DNA of 6,075 bases from contig CACYNZ010000228.1 in assembly GCA_902775835.1 (NCBI GenBank), positions 1 to 6,075 on the forward strand. Direction: 5' to 3'. Origin of the DNA: an uncultured Eubacteriales bacterium. GTDB taxonomy: Bacteria; Bacillota_A; Clostridia; Christensenellales; Aristaeellaceae. Below the pieces are notes generated by a model, which was given only the letters and a program-made list of their open reading frames with translations, was not told the DNA's origin and did not search any database. Position numbers and translations under genes: made by a program. This document shows positions 1 to 5,774 of the stretch, piece after piece. The stretch's first letter is position 1; each line of letters begins with the position of its first letter.

Positions 1-66
1 CTGCACGCCGTGATTCAGCCCTGGCCCATTGCCGCAGCCGCTGCAGGAGGTGGAACATGGCCGTAA
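1..66 (+). other. possible 3' end of an unidentified upstream gene
   Basis: Bases 1-66 contain no gene start. Frame 1 is open and ends at TAA 64-66, which would overlap the pseudouridine synthase start by 10 bp; its tail is rich in Ala and Gly and was not recognised. Frame 2 ends at TGA 11-13, so an upstream gene could instead finish there. No promoter is visible before position 57, which fits the synthase being co-transcribed with something to the left. The window edge prevents a choice. Confidence 0.2.
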
Positions 67-920
67 CCAGTTTTCAGACCCTGCCCGGTGACCACGGCCG
101 CCGCATTGATGAATGCGTATCCAGGCAGCTGCCGGGGCTCGGGCCCAATGGTGTGCGCAAAGTGTTCCAGAACCGGGATGTCAAGCTGGACGGCGTGCGC
201 GTGAAAATGGATACGCGTGTATATCCCGGCCAGACGGTCACGGTCTATTACATGGAAAACCTGCTTCAGTCCCGGCCCGTGCTCCAAGTGGTCTATGAAG
301 ACGCAGACGTTTTGCTGATCAACAAGGCAGCCGGCATTTCCGTGGAAGGCGATGACGGCGGCGGCGTCTCTCTCACGTCCCTGGCGGCCCAGTACGCCGG
401 GCATCCGGTATTTCCATGCCACAGGCTGGACAACCAGACCTGCGGTCTGATTCTCTTCGCGCATCATGAGTCCGCCCTGCATGTGCTGGAAGACGTGTTC
501 TTCCGCCGCAGTCTGGACAAGCGCTATGTCTGCCTGGTGCGCGGCACGCCCAAGCCCCCGGAATGCACCTGCACCGCCTATCTGCGTAAATACCCGGATC
601 AGGCGCGTGTCCGGGTCACCGACCGGGAAGTGCCGGGCAGCACACGGATCATCACTGCCTACGAAACCCTGGAAACCATGGAGCAGATCAGCCGTCTGCG
701 CGTGCACCTCATTACCGGACGCACACACCAGATCCGCGCTCATCTTGCCGCTCTCGGACATCCCATTCTCGGGGATGACGTCTACGGAGACCGTTCACTG
801 AACCGGGATATGAAAACGCAGGGCCGCCTGAAGCTGTGCTCTACGGAACTGTGCCTGGACACAGGCGGCCGTCTTCCCGCTCTGGACGGAAAACACTTCG
901 TGATTTCCCCGCCTTTCTGA
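57..920 (+). CDS. RluA-family pseudouridine synthase
   Basis: A 287-residue enzyme expected to isomerise specific uridines to pseudouridine in rRNA or tRNA in the cytoplasm. Residues about 14-62 look like an S4 RNA-binding domain, and the catalytic domain follows from about 75. The family signature is HRLDNQTCG at 122-130, with D125 as the predicted catalytic aspartate; GRTHQIRAHLA at 221-231 is the second conserved block. The length is normal for RluA/RluD-type proteins carrying an S4 domain. The usual Ser of the HRLDxxTSG motif is Cys here (C129), a mild variation. ATG at 57 is preceded by AGGAGGTGG at 45-53, which fixes the start. The downstream DUF6062-type gene begins 9 bp after the stop, so the two probably form an operon. 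Which paralogue (RluB-, C- or D-like) it is, and which uridine it modifies, cannot be told from sequence alone, so no symbol is given. Confidence 0.92.
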   Translation: MAVTSFQTLPGDHGRRIDECVSRQLPGLGPNGVRKVFQNRDVKLDGVRVKMDTRVYPGQTVTVYYMENLLQSRPVLQVVYEDADVLLINKAAGISVEGDDGGGVSLTSLAAQYAGHPVFPCHRLDNQTCGLILFAHHESALHVLEDVFFRRSLDKRYVCLVRGTPKPPECTCTAYLRKYPDQARVRVTDREVPGSTRIITAYETLETMEQISRLRVHLITGRTHQIRAHLAALGHPILGDDVYGDRSLNRDMKTQGRLKLCSTELCLDTGGRLPALDGKHFVISPPF

Positions 921-929
921 GGAGGCTCT

Positions 930-1706
930 ATGAAATACCACATTGATACCATACCCCTGTGGGATGCCGTCAAGCTCGACGGCGAATGTCCGCTCTGCGC
1001 CCTTTCCCGGAAACTGGAACTGGGTGAAGTGGAGCGATATCTCGGTGCTTCCGTCATGGAACCGAATACCCGGATTCAGGTCAATGAAAAAGGCTTCTGC
1101 CGCAGGCATCACACCATGCTCTACGGCATGAGCAACCGTCTCGGGCACGCCCTGATGCTGGAAAGCCATACGGCCAAGACCCGGGAACGCATGCAGAAAA
1201 TCCTGGACAGTATGGACAAGTCTGCGGATTCCCTGGCCAATGCCACCCTCGGCAAGTTCAGCCGCAGCGGATCCCAGGCGGCTGAGGAACTCAAAAAACA
1301 GGCTGCTGCCCTGGCCAATATCACCTCCAGCTGCATTCTGTGCGACAGCATCCAGGAAAACATGGAGCGCTACCTGCATACCTTCTTTCACCTGTATCAC
1401 AATGACAGTGAATTCCGCCAGCGCTTCTCCCAGAGCAAGGGCGTCTGTCTGCCTCACGCGGCGGATCTGGCCGGCATGGCCGTTACGGACCTGAGCGCCA
1501 AGGACTGCGCTGCCTTCATTCACATGCTGTCAGGCCTGGAAAGAACGAACATGGACCGGATTCAGGAAGACATATCCTGGTTCATCAAGAAATTCGATTA
1601 CCGGTATCAGAACGAAAGCTGGAAGAACAGTCAGGATGCGGTTCCCCGCACCGTGAACAAGCTGCGTTCCTGGTGCGTGGGCGATGAACCGAATCCCGAG
1701 AAATAA
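930..1706 (+). CDS. DUF6062-type conserved protein with two CxxC/CxxH modules
   Basis: A 258-residue cytoplasmic protein of unknown function that I recognise as DUF6062-like, a family found mainly in Clostridia. No signal peptide or membrane segment is visible. Two similar cysteine/histidine modules stand out: CPLC (20-23) with CRRH (57-60), and CILC (135-138) with CLPH (173-176). The gap inside each module is nearly the same (C23 to C57 and C138 to C173), suggesting an internal duplication that makes two metal (probably zinc) sites or one composite site. The stretch between them (about 80-130) is predicted helical and Lys/Glu/Ala-rich. AGGAGG at 920-925, overlapping the stop of the synthase gene, lies 4 nt before ATG 930, a short but acceptable spacing. 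A terminator hairpin follows the stop by 16 nt. The pairing with a pseudouridine synthase hints at RNA-related work, but that is only inference. Confidence 0.85.
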   Translation: MKYHIDTIPLWDAVKLDGECPLCALSRKLELGEVERYLGASVMEPNTRIQVNEKGFCRRHHTMLYGMSNRLGHALMLESHTAKTRERMQKILDSMDKSADSLANATLGKFSRSGSQAAEELKKQAAALANITSSCILCDSIQENMERYLHTFFHLYHNDSEFRQRFSQSKGVCLPHAADLAGMAVTDLSAKDCAAFIHMLSGLERTNMDRIQEDISWFIKKFDYRYQNESWKNSQDAVPRTVNKLRSWCVGDEPNPEK

Positions 1707-1722
1707 CTGCACAGTGTAAAAC

Positions 1723-1771
1723 AAGCCGCGCAGCCAGTGTCATGTCAGTCATGGCATCGGCTGCGCGGCTT
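1723..1771. terminator. bidirectional intrinsic terminator between convergent genes
   Basis: A perfect 13-bp outer stem (1723-1735 with 1759-1771) is followed by one A/C mismatch (1736/1758). It continues as an 8-bp inner stem (1737-1744 with 1750-1757, two G-T pairs) closed by the loop TCAGT (1745-1749). On the plus strand CCTTTTCGTTT follows; on the minus strand TTGTTTTACAC overlaps and leaves the stem. It lies between the stop of the DUF6062-type gene (1706) and the stop of the dCMP deaminase gene (1782), so it can end transcripts from both sides. Confidence 0.85.
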
Positions 1772-1781
1772 CCTTTTCGTT

Positions 1782-2279
1782 TCACTTCTGTTCCTGTGCG
1801 GCCTGCTGAATATTGATGGGCGGTGCGCTGGCCGGGTCAAAGCGTTCCAGCTGCACACCGGCCTCCGACAGAAGCTCAATGCTGAACTTGTCCGGATATC
1901 CCTCCTGATACACTACCCGCCGGATTCCGGCATTGATGATCATTTTTGCGCACACAGAGCAGGGCTGATGCGTGCAGTACAGGGTGGCCCCGTCAATGGA
2001 CACGCCCAGACGCGCCGCCTGGATAATAGCGTTCTGCTCCGCATGGGTGGCATAGCAGATTTCCGCCCGGGTGCCACTGGGAATCCCCAGCTTCTCCCGC
2101 AGGCATCCGCCGCGCTCCCAGCAGGTTTTCAGGCCTGAAGGTGCGCCGTTGTACCCGGTTGTCATAATACGCTTGTTCTGCACAATCACGCAGCCGATTG
2201 CCCGTCCGGGCCGGGCACAGCTGGACCACTTGGCAATCTCATAGGCCATGGCCATAAATCTCGTATCCCACTTGTCCAT
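1782..2279 (-). CDS. deoxycytidylate (dCMP) deaminase
   Basis: A 165-residue zinc enzyme of the cytidine/deoxycytidylate deaminase superfamily, expected to convert dCMP to dUMP and so feed thymidylate synthase. The catalytic zinc site is visible: H79-A-E81 within HAEQNAI, and PCSVC at 106-110 supplying C107 and C110; E81 is the predicted proton shuttle. YNGAPSG (43-49) and the GGCLREKLGIPSG stretch (57-69) are typical of dCMP deaminases rather than tRNA adenosine or free cytidine deaminases. The last 15 or so residues (Pro/Ala/Gln-rich) look like a dispensable tail. ATG at 2279 has GGAGGAGG at 2294-2287, 7 nt upstream. The gene follows the helicase stop by 34 bp with no terminator between, so it is most likely co-transcribed from the promoter at 4812-4784. 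It is related to Bacillus ComEB in family only; orthology was not established. Confidence 0.93.
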   Translation of the reverse strand: MDKWDTRFMAMAYEIAKWSSCARPGRAIGCVIVQNKRIMTTGYNGAPSGLKTCWERGGCLREKLGIPSGTRAEICYATHAEQNAIIQAARLGVSIDGATLYCTHQPCSVCAKMIINAGIRRVVYQEGYPDKFSIELLSEAGVQLERFDPASAPPINIQQAAQEQK

Positions 2280-2313
2280 GTTTCGTCCTCCTCCAGTCCT
2301 TTTTATCGTTTTG

Positions 2314-4731
2314 TCACCACCAGCTGCGGCGGGAACTGCATTTCGTGCATATATTGACCCCGGCCGACCAGGGAATCGGTCGTCCGCAGATCCGGCACGT
2401 CCGTCCCTTCAGCCGGGCGTGCTGCAGTATCTTAATGATTGCATTGGATATCTCCGCCTTGCGCTGAGCAATCAGGGTGGTGGCCGTCATCTTTTCCTCA
2501 TCCTCCAGAAACCCTCGTGCATAGGCAAAGCACAGATCACATACCCGGTAATCATACTCAAGATACTCAAGCTTTTCCGCGCCTCCGCCGGAAACAAGCT
2601 CCGGCACTTCCCGAAGAATCGGATAATGCTCCCCGTTCTGCTCCGCCAGGGCAAGACGCTTCCATATATCCAGGAGCTGCGGCTCCTCTTCATTGAACGC
2701 AATTGACACCAGTCTGTACTCCAGCTGCTTGTCAATCCGGCTCTCGTCCAGGTATTCCGTGAGCTTCAGTGCGTGCACTTCCTGCCCCTTGTCCCAGCCA
2801 GGACCCGGGTCGATGCTGATCCAGCGCTTCAGAAGGTCCGACAGAACGGTGTCCACACTCAGAAGCGTTTCCGGGAAATGAATGACCGCCCTGGTGATCG
2901 GATGCACCGCGCCTTCCAGCGCACTGCGGATCATGGCCTTGCCCACCTCCGCATTCACATACCCGGTGTCATAGATGCCATACCGGCCTGCCCGTCCGCA
3001 GATCTGCCGGATTTCCTCCGGCAGGAGCGTGCGCCGCTCCACGCCGTCAAACTTGTTCATCTCCAGCATGATCACCCGGCGTATGGGCAGATTCATACCC
3101 ATGCCTATGGCATCCGTGGCCACCACCACCTGGCTTGCGCCTTCAGCGAACTTTCTGGCCTCTTCGTGCCGTACCTCGTGGGGAAGCGCGCCATAGATAA
3201 TGCTTGGCTTCATCCTGTTACTGAAGTGCTTCTGAATATCCGCCGCCACAGCATGCACATCCCGCCGTGAAAACACAATGACCGCATCGCCCGGCATAAG
3301 GTCCTTGGGGAAATGGAATGGCTGGCTTTCCACCACCAGCGGCGTCAGGCGCTCATGCCGCACGATCTCCAGATCATCCCCGCAGGATCGGACAATGGCG
3401 GTGAGAATATCCTCCGCCTCCGGTGCCGCACACATGTGGATCTCGGAAGCCATCAGCCCGAGCACGGCCTCGGACCATGCCCCGCCGCGCTCCCGGTCCG
3501 CAATCATCTGACACTCATCAATGACGGCAATGTCGTAGACCTTCTGCATATTGGCCATCTCAATGGTGGAAGACTGAATACTGGAGAACGGGACCTGGAC
3601 CTCCTCCTCTCCGGTCAGAAGTGTACAGGGAAAGCCTTCCTCGTTCAGTCTCTGAAACTGTTCATATGCCAGCAGCCTCAGGGGTGCCAGATACGTCGCT
3701 TCCCCGCCCTGTCCGGCCACTTCCCGCACGCGCTGCATGGCATCATGCGTCTTGGCTGAGTTGGTGGGACCGATATGCAGATAAAAATGCCGCTTCATCT
3801 GCCGCGTGAGCGGATACAGGTCCGGGTAGTGCTCCGGAATCGCTTCCAGCAGATGGTTCTGAATCCGGATATTCTTTTCCCGGAGCTGATACGCCTGACG
3901 CAGCTGTCTGCCCTGTTTCGGATTCTGGCGCGCTGCCTCCAGGATTTCCTGTCCGGTGAGCCGGCTTTCCAGCAGTTTTTCGAGATACCGCACATGCCTG
4001 TGTGCTTCCGTCTGAACCCCTTTTTTCAGGTATGTATCAACCCTGTCACAGAGTTCAGGATCGATTTTCCGTGCTTCCCGGCTGAGAAAGCTCTCCGCCT
4101 TTTCCTGCGGATAACGCCTGGCCACGAGGCGGCGTACGGAAAATGAGCCCTCATACTTCTGGATCATGCTTTCTGCGCGTTCCAGGGAAAACGGCCTGCG
4201 GATGGATGGATCGCACGCGGTAAACGGCTCCCTGGCAAATCCCTGCAGGATTTCTTCCTTCAGCTGCTCGCACCAGACCTCCAAATGCGACGCAAACAGT
4301 TCCCGTATTTCCTTTCTCAGCTCTTCACGCACCGGCTCCAGCTCTTCCCCGCGCTCCGCCCGCAATGCGGTCTGTTCATCCCACAGAAGGCGCCGGTTCA
4401 GACTGCTCAGATAACTCAGCATCACGTCCCTGGGGGATCTTAAGGTCTGTTCCCCGCACTTCTTTTCCAGCATCAGAAATTCCGGACGAAGTGTACTGCT
4501 CTGAAGCACCGTCTTTCTCGCCAGGCACGCGAGTACGCGGCTCTCCTGCTCCGCTTTCTCCAGGCGCCTGCAGAATTCCGGGTTCTTCATCGCCTTTTTG
4601 CGCGTTTCCTTCCCCGCGGACACAGAAATTCCGAACATGTCAAAAAGAAGCCGGTCGCGGATCAGTAGTTTTTCCTCGCCCGTCTTTACAAGACAGTAGG
4701 TATCCAGCAGTTCACTGCGCTTGGCATTCAC
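2314..4731 (-). CDS. Suv3-like DExH-type RNA helicase
   Basis: An 805-residue superfamily 2 helicase resembling Suv3, the mitochondrial RNA-degradosome helicase; bacterial relatives in Firmicutes are little characterised. Residues 1-310 form a charged, probably helical region with no domain I recognise. The ATPase core follows: motif I GPTNSAKT (321-328), motif Ia APLRLLAYEQ (349-358), motif II DECQ (405-408). The second RecA domain has IVFSRRD (485-491), YGALPHEVR (513-521), VVVATDAIGMGMNL (535-548) and arginine-finger motif VI QICGRAGRYG (576-585). A Suv3-type C-terminal region ends in CRIC (779-782) and CTKC (795-798), a likely four-cysteine zinc site; another CDLC lies at 731-734. Motif I has Ala where Walker A normally has the Gly before Lys. 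The start is GTG at 4731, with GGAGG at 4747-4743 (11 nt upstream, rather long) and a strong promoter beyond. It probably unwinds structured RNA for turnover; partner unknown. Confidence 0.9.
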   Translation of the reverse strand: MNAKRSELLDTYCLVKTGEEKLLIRDRLLFDMFGISVSAGKETRKKAMKNPEFCRRLEKAEQESRVLACLARKTVLQSSTLRPEFLMLEKKCGEQTLRSPRDVMLSYLSSLNRRLLWDEQTALRAERGEELEPVREELRKEIRELFASHLEVWCEQLKEEILQGFAREPFTACDPSIRRPFSLERAESMIQKYEGSFSVRRLVARRYPQEKAESFLSREARKIDPELCDRVDTYLKKGVQTEAHRHVRYLEKLLESRLTGQEILEAARQNPKQGRQLRQAYQLREKNIRIQNHLLEAIPEHYPDLYPLTRQMKRHFYLHIGPTNSAKTHDAMQRVREVAGQGGEATYLAPLRLLAYEQFQRLNEEGFPCTLLTGEEEVQVPFSSIQSSTIEMANMQKVYDIAVIDECQMIADRERGGAWSEAVLGLMASEIHMCAAPEAEDILTAIVRSCGDDLEIVRHERLTPLVVESQPFHFPKDLMPGDAVIVFSRRDVHAVAADIQKHFSNRMKPSIIYGALPHEVRHEEARKFAEGASQVVVATDAIGMGMNLPIRRVIMLEMNKFDGVERRTLLPEEIRQICGRAGRYGIYDTGYVNAEVGKAMIRSALEGAVHPITRAVIHFPETLLSVDTVLSDLLKRWISIDPGPGWDKGQEVHALKLTEYLDESRIDKQLEYRLVSIAFNEEEPQLLDIWKRLALAEQNGEHYPILREVPELVSGGGAEKLEYLEYDYRVCDLCFAYARGFLEDEEKMTATTLIAQRKAEISNAIIKILQHARLKGRTCRICGRPIPWSAGVNICTKCSSRRSWW

Positions 4732-4783
4732 AGAAGCACATTCCTCCGATGATGATTTCCATCCTTGTCAGACAGACGCCTTC

Positions 4784-4812
4784 ATTATAAGGAACGCAAG
4801 TTTTTCCGTCAA
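4784..4812 (-). promoter_or_regulatory. sigma-A-type promoter for the helicase-dCMP deaminase operon
   Basis: Read on the minus strand, the -35 element is TTGACG (4812-4807) and the -10 element is a perfect TATAAT (4789-4784), separated by 17 bp. Transcription should start near 4777, giving a leader of about 45 nt before the GTG at 4731. Confidence 0.8.
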
Positions 4813-4978
4813 TGCAGGTGCATTTCAGGCCCCGTGTCTTTCCCTGATTCACTCAATCCGCAAAACCCTGAGGCTTAATGACAGCATCTTCTCCCGGCCG
4901 CATCCGGAGGACCGGAAAGTCTTTTCCCGTTTATCGGAAATTTCGTGGAAAAAAGATTCTGAGGCACCGTTTTTTGCC

Positions 4979-5007
4979 TTGACATCCATCCGGGAAACCC
5001 GTAAAAT
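4979..5007 (+). promoter_or_regulatory. sigma-A-type promoter for rplM-rpsI
   Basis: The -35 element TTGACA (4979-4984) matches the consensus exactly. After 17 bp comes the -10 element TAAAAT (5002-5007). Transcription should start near 5014, leaving a leader of about 100 nt before the rplM start. A- and T-runs just upstream (4949-4954, 4970-4975) could act as an UP-like element, which is inference. Confidence 0.82.
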
Positions 5008-5054
5008 AGCCGATGGTATTTGTTCTCCGCTAGCCCCGGTAGAATTGATACACC

Positions 5055-5083
5055 GTGTACGCATGCGACCATCATGCTGACAC
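5055..5083 (+). promoter_or_regulatory. hairpin in the rplM leader, possible L13 autoregulatory element
   Basis: GTGT (5055-5058) pairs with ACAC (5080-5083); after a 2x2 internal loop, GCATG (5061-5065) pairs with CATGC (5073-5077) around a 7-nt loop. It sits inside the predicted 5' leader, 20 nt before the AAGGAGGA ribosome binding site. L13 leader elements are known in Bacillus, but I cannot show this is a homologue. Confidence 0.35.
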
Positions 5084-5117
5084 ATCCTTTTCAACCAGCT
5101 CTAAGGAGGAGTTTCCT

Positions 5118-5573
5118 TTGAAGACTTTCATGCCAAAGGCTGCCGACATCCAGCGCAAATGGTATGTCGTAGATGCCGAGGGACAGGTGTTCGGCCGTGT
5201 GGCCAGCCAGGTTGCCAATATCCTGCGCGGCAAGAACAAGCCGATCTACACCCCCAATGTGGACACCGGTGACTATGTCATCATCATCAATGCTGACAAG
5301 GTCGTTCTGACCGGCAAGAAGCTGGATCAGAAGTTCTACTATCATCACAGCGGTTATCCGGGCGGACTCAAAGAGACCAGCTATCGGAAACTGCTGGCTG
5401 AGAAGCCTGAGTTTGCCATGCAGCGCGCTGTTGTCGGCATGCTGCCCAAGGGACCCCTTGGCCGCAAGATGGCTAAGAAACTCAAGGTATACGCTGGACC
5501 TGATTATGAACAGGTGGCTCAGAAGCCCGAGAAGATCGAGCTCGACAGAACAGCCCCCGGCGGAAAGGAGTAA
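5118..5573 (+). CDS. rplM: 50S ribosomal protein L13
   Basis: A 151-residue large-subunit protein that binds 23S rRNA early in 50S assembly. The sequence is typical L13 throughout: RKWYVVDA (13-20), [11 protein letters not shown] (36-46), [11 protein letters not shown] (49-59), [12 protein letters not shown] (74-85) and the signature [14 protein letters not shown] (105-118). The frame stays open upstream to 5055, but TTG at 5118 is the likely start. It has AAGGAGGA at 5103-5110 with 7-nt spacing, and gives the usual N-terminus, whereas earlier starts would add residues with no L13 resemblance. A consensus promoter and a leader of about 100 nt precede it. Its last codons contain the AAAGGAG that serves rpsI, so the two genes are translationally close (6 bp apart). 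The final ten residues are a slightly longer tail than in Bacillus. Nothing suggests loss of function. Confidence 0.96.
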   Translation: MKTFMPKAADIQRKWYVVDAEGQVFGRVASQVANILRGKNKPIYTPNVDTGDYVIIINADKVVLTGKKLDQKFYYHHSGYPGGLKETSYRKLLAEKPEFAMQRAVVGMLPKGPLGRKMAKKLKVYAGPDYEQVAQKPEKIELDRTAPGGKE

Positions 5574-5579
5574 TGTATC

Positions 5580-5774
5580 ATGGCTAAGGTTGAATACAGT
5601 GCTGTAGGTCGCCGCAAGGAAGCTGTTGCCCGCGTTCGTCTGGTTCCCGGTGATGGAAAGATCGTTGTCAACAAGCGTGACATCGACAACTACTTCCGAG
5701 GCTGCAGTGGCACAGACGTCCAAAGAGCTGGCAGAGGAGGCTTCGGATGGGGCAACTTCCGAGATCGCTGCTAG
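5580..5774 (+). CDS. rpsI: 30S ribosomal protein S9, truncated by a junction
   Basis: The start is sound: ATG 5580, with AAAGGAG at 5564-5570 inside the end of rplM, and residues 1-39 follow S9 ([19 protein letters not shown] at 10-28, then NKRDIDNYF ending at 39). From residue 40 the frame gives 25 residues with no S9 resemblance and stops at TAG 5772-5774. About 90 residues are missing, including the GGG...GQAGAIRHGIARAL region and the basic C-terminal tail that reaches the decoding centre. Genuine rpsI sequence therefore ends at about 5696; bases 5697-5774 belong to a different gene read in the wrong frame. As drawn, the product could not function in the 30S subunit. Because S9 is essential, the break is more likely a join of two unrelated DNA pieces than a true pseudogene. 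Confidence 0.88.
   Translation: MAKVEYSAVGRRKEAVARVRLVPGDGKIVVNKRDIDNYFRGCSGTDVQRAGRGGFGWGNFRDRC
5686..5700. other. chimeric junction between rpsI and a binding-protein gene
   Basis: Codons to TTC 5694-5696 fit S9, while codons from ACT 5692-5694 fit the binding protein in the +1 frame. The two therefore share ACTTC (5692-5696) and the break lies there. No inverted repeat, target duplication or transposon end is visible around it. A library or assembly chimera is favoured; a genuine microhomology-mediated rearrangement is the alternative. Confidence 0.75.

Larger units (their letters stand above)
4732..5117. other. divergent intergenic region between helicase and rplM
   Basis: This 386-bp stretch carries no convincing gene. 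It holds the minus-strand promoter at 4784-4812, the plus-strand promoter at 4979-5007, a leader hairpin at 5055-5083, and both ribosome binding sites. The middle (4813-4978) contains a short 5-bp stem with a tetraloop (4903-4907 with 4912-4916) and A- or T-runs at about 4949-4954 and 4970-4975. No clear operator or riboswitch was seen. The open frames crossing it are random. Confidence 0.7.

Noticed and set aside
15..761. 248-codon minus-strand open frame opposite the pseudouridine synthase
   Set aside because: The plus-strand gene has full family motifs and a ribosome binding site; this frame is a GC-driven shadow.
795..1523. 242-codon minus-strand open frame opposite the DUF6062-type gene
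   Set aside because: Shadow frame running through the end of one real gene and most of another; no recognisable domain.
1782..4731. Helicase plus deaminase as an antiphage defence pair
   Set aside because: The deaminase has ordinary dCMP deaminase motifs and the helicase is Suv3-like; no nuclease, sensor or mobile-element context is present to support defence.
4903..4916. 5-bp stem with tetraloop followed by AAGTCTTTT in the divergent intergenic region
   Set aside because: Too short and the T-run is interrupted; no gene ends nearby on the plus strand that would need a terminator.
5692..5763. Two copies of ACTTCCGAG as a possible insertion-site duplication
   Set aside because: Both copies encode Thr-Ser-Glu in the same frame of an acidic low-complexity linker, so they are better explained by the linker than by a target-site duplication; no element lies between them.
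5580..5774. S9 fused to a new domain as a novel protein
   Set aside because: The residues after position 39 come from reading the binding-protein linker in the wrong frame and end quickly at a stop.
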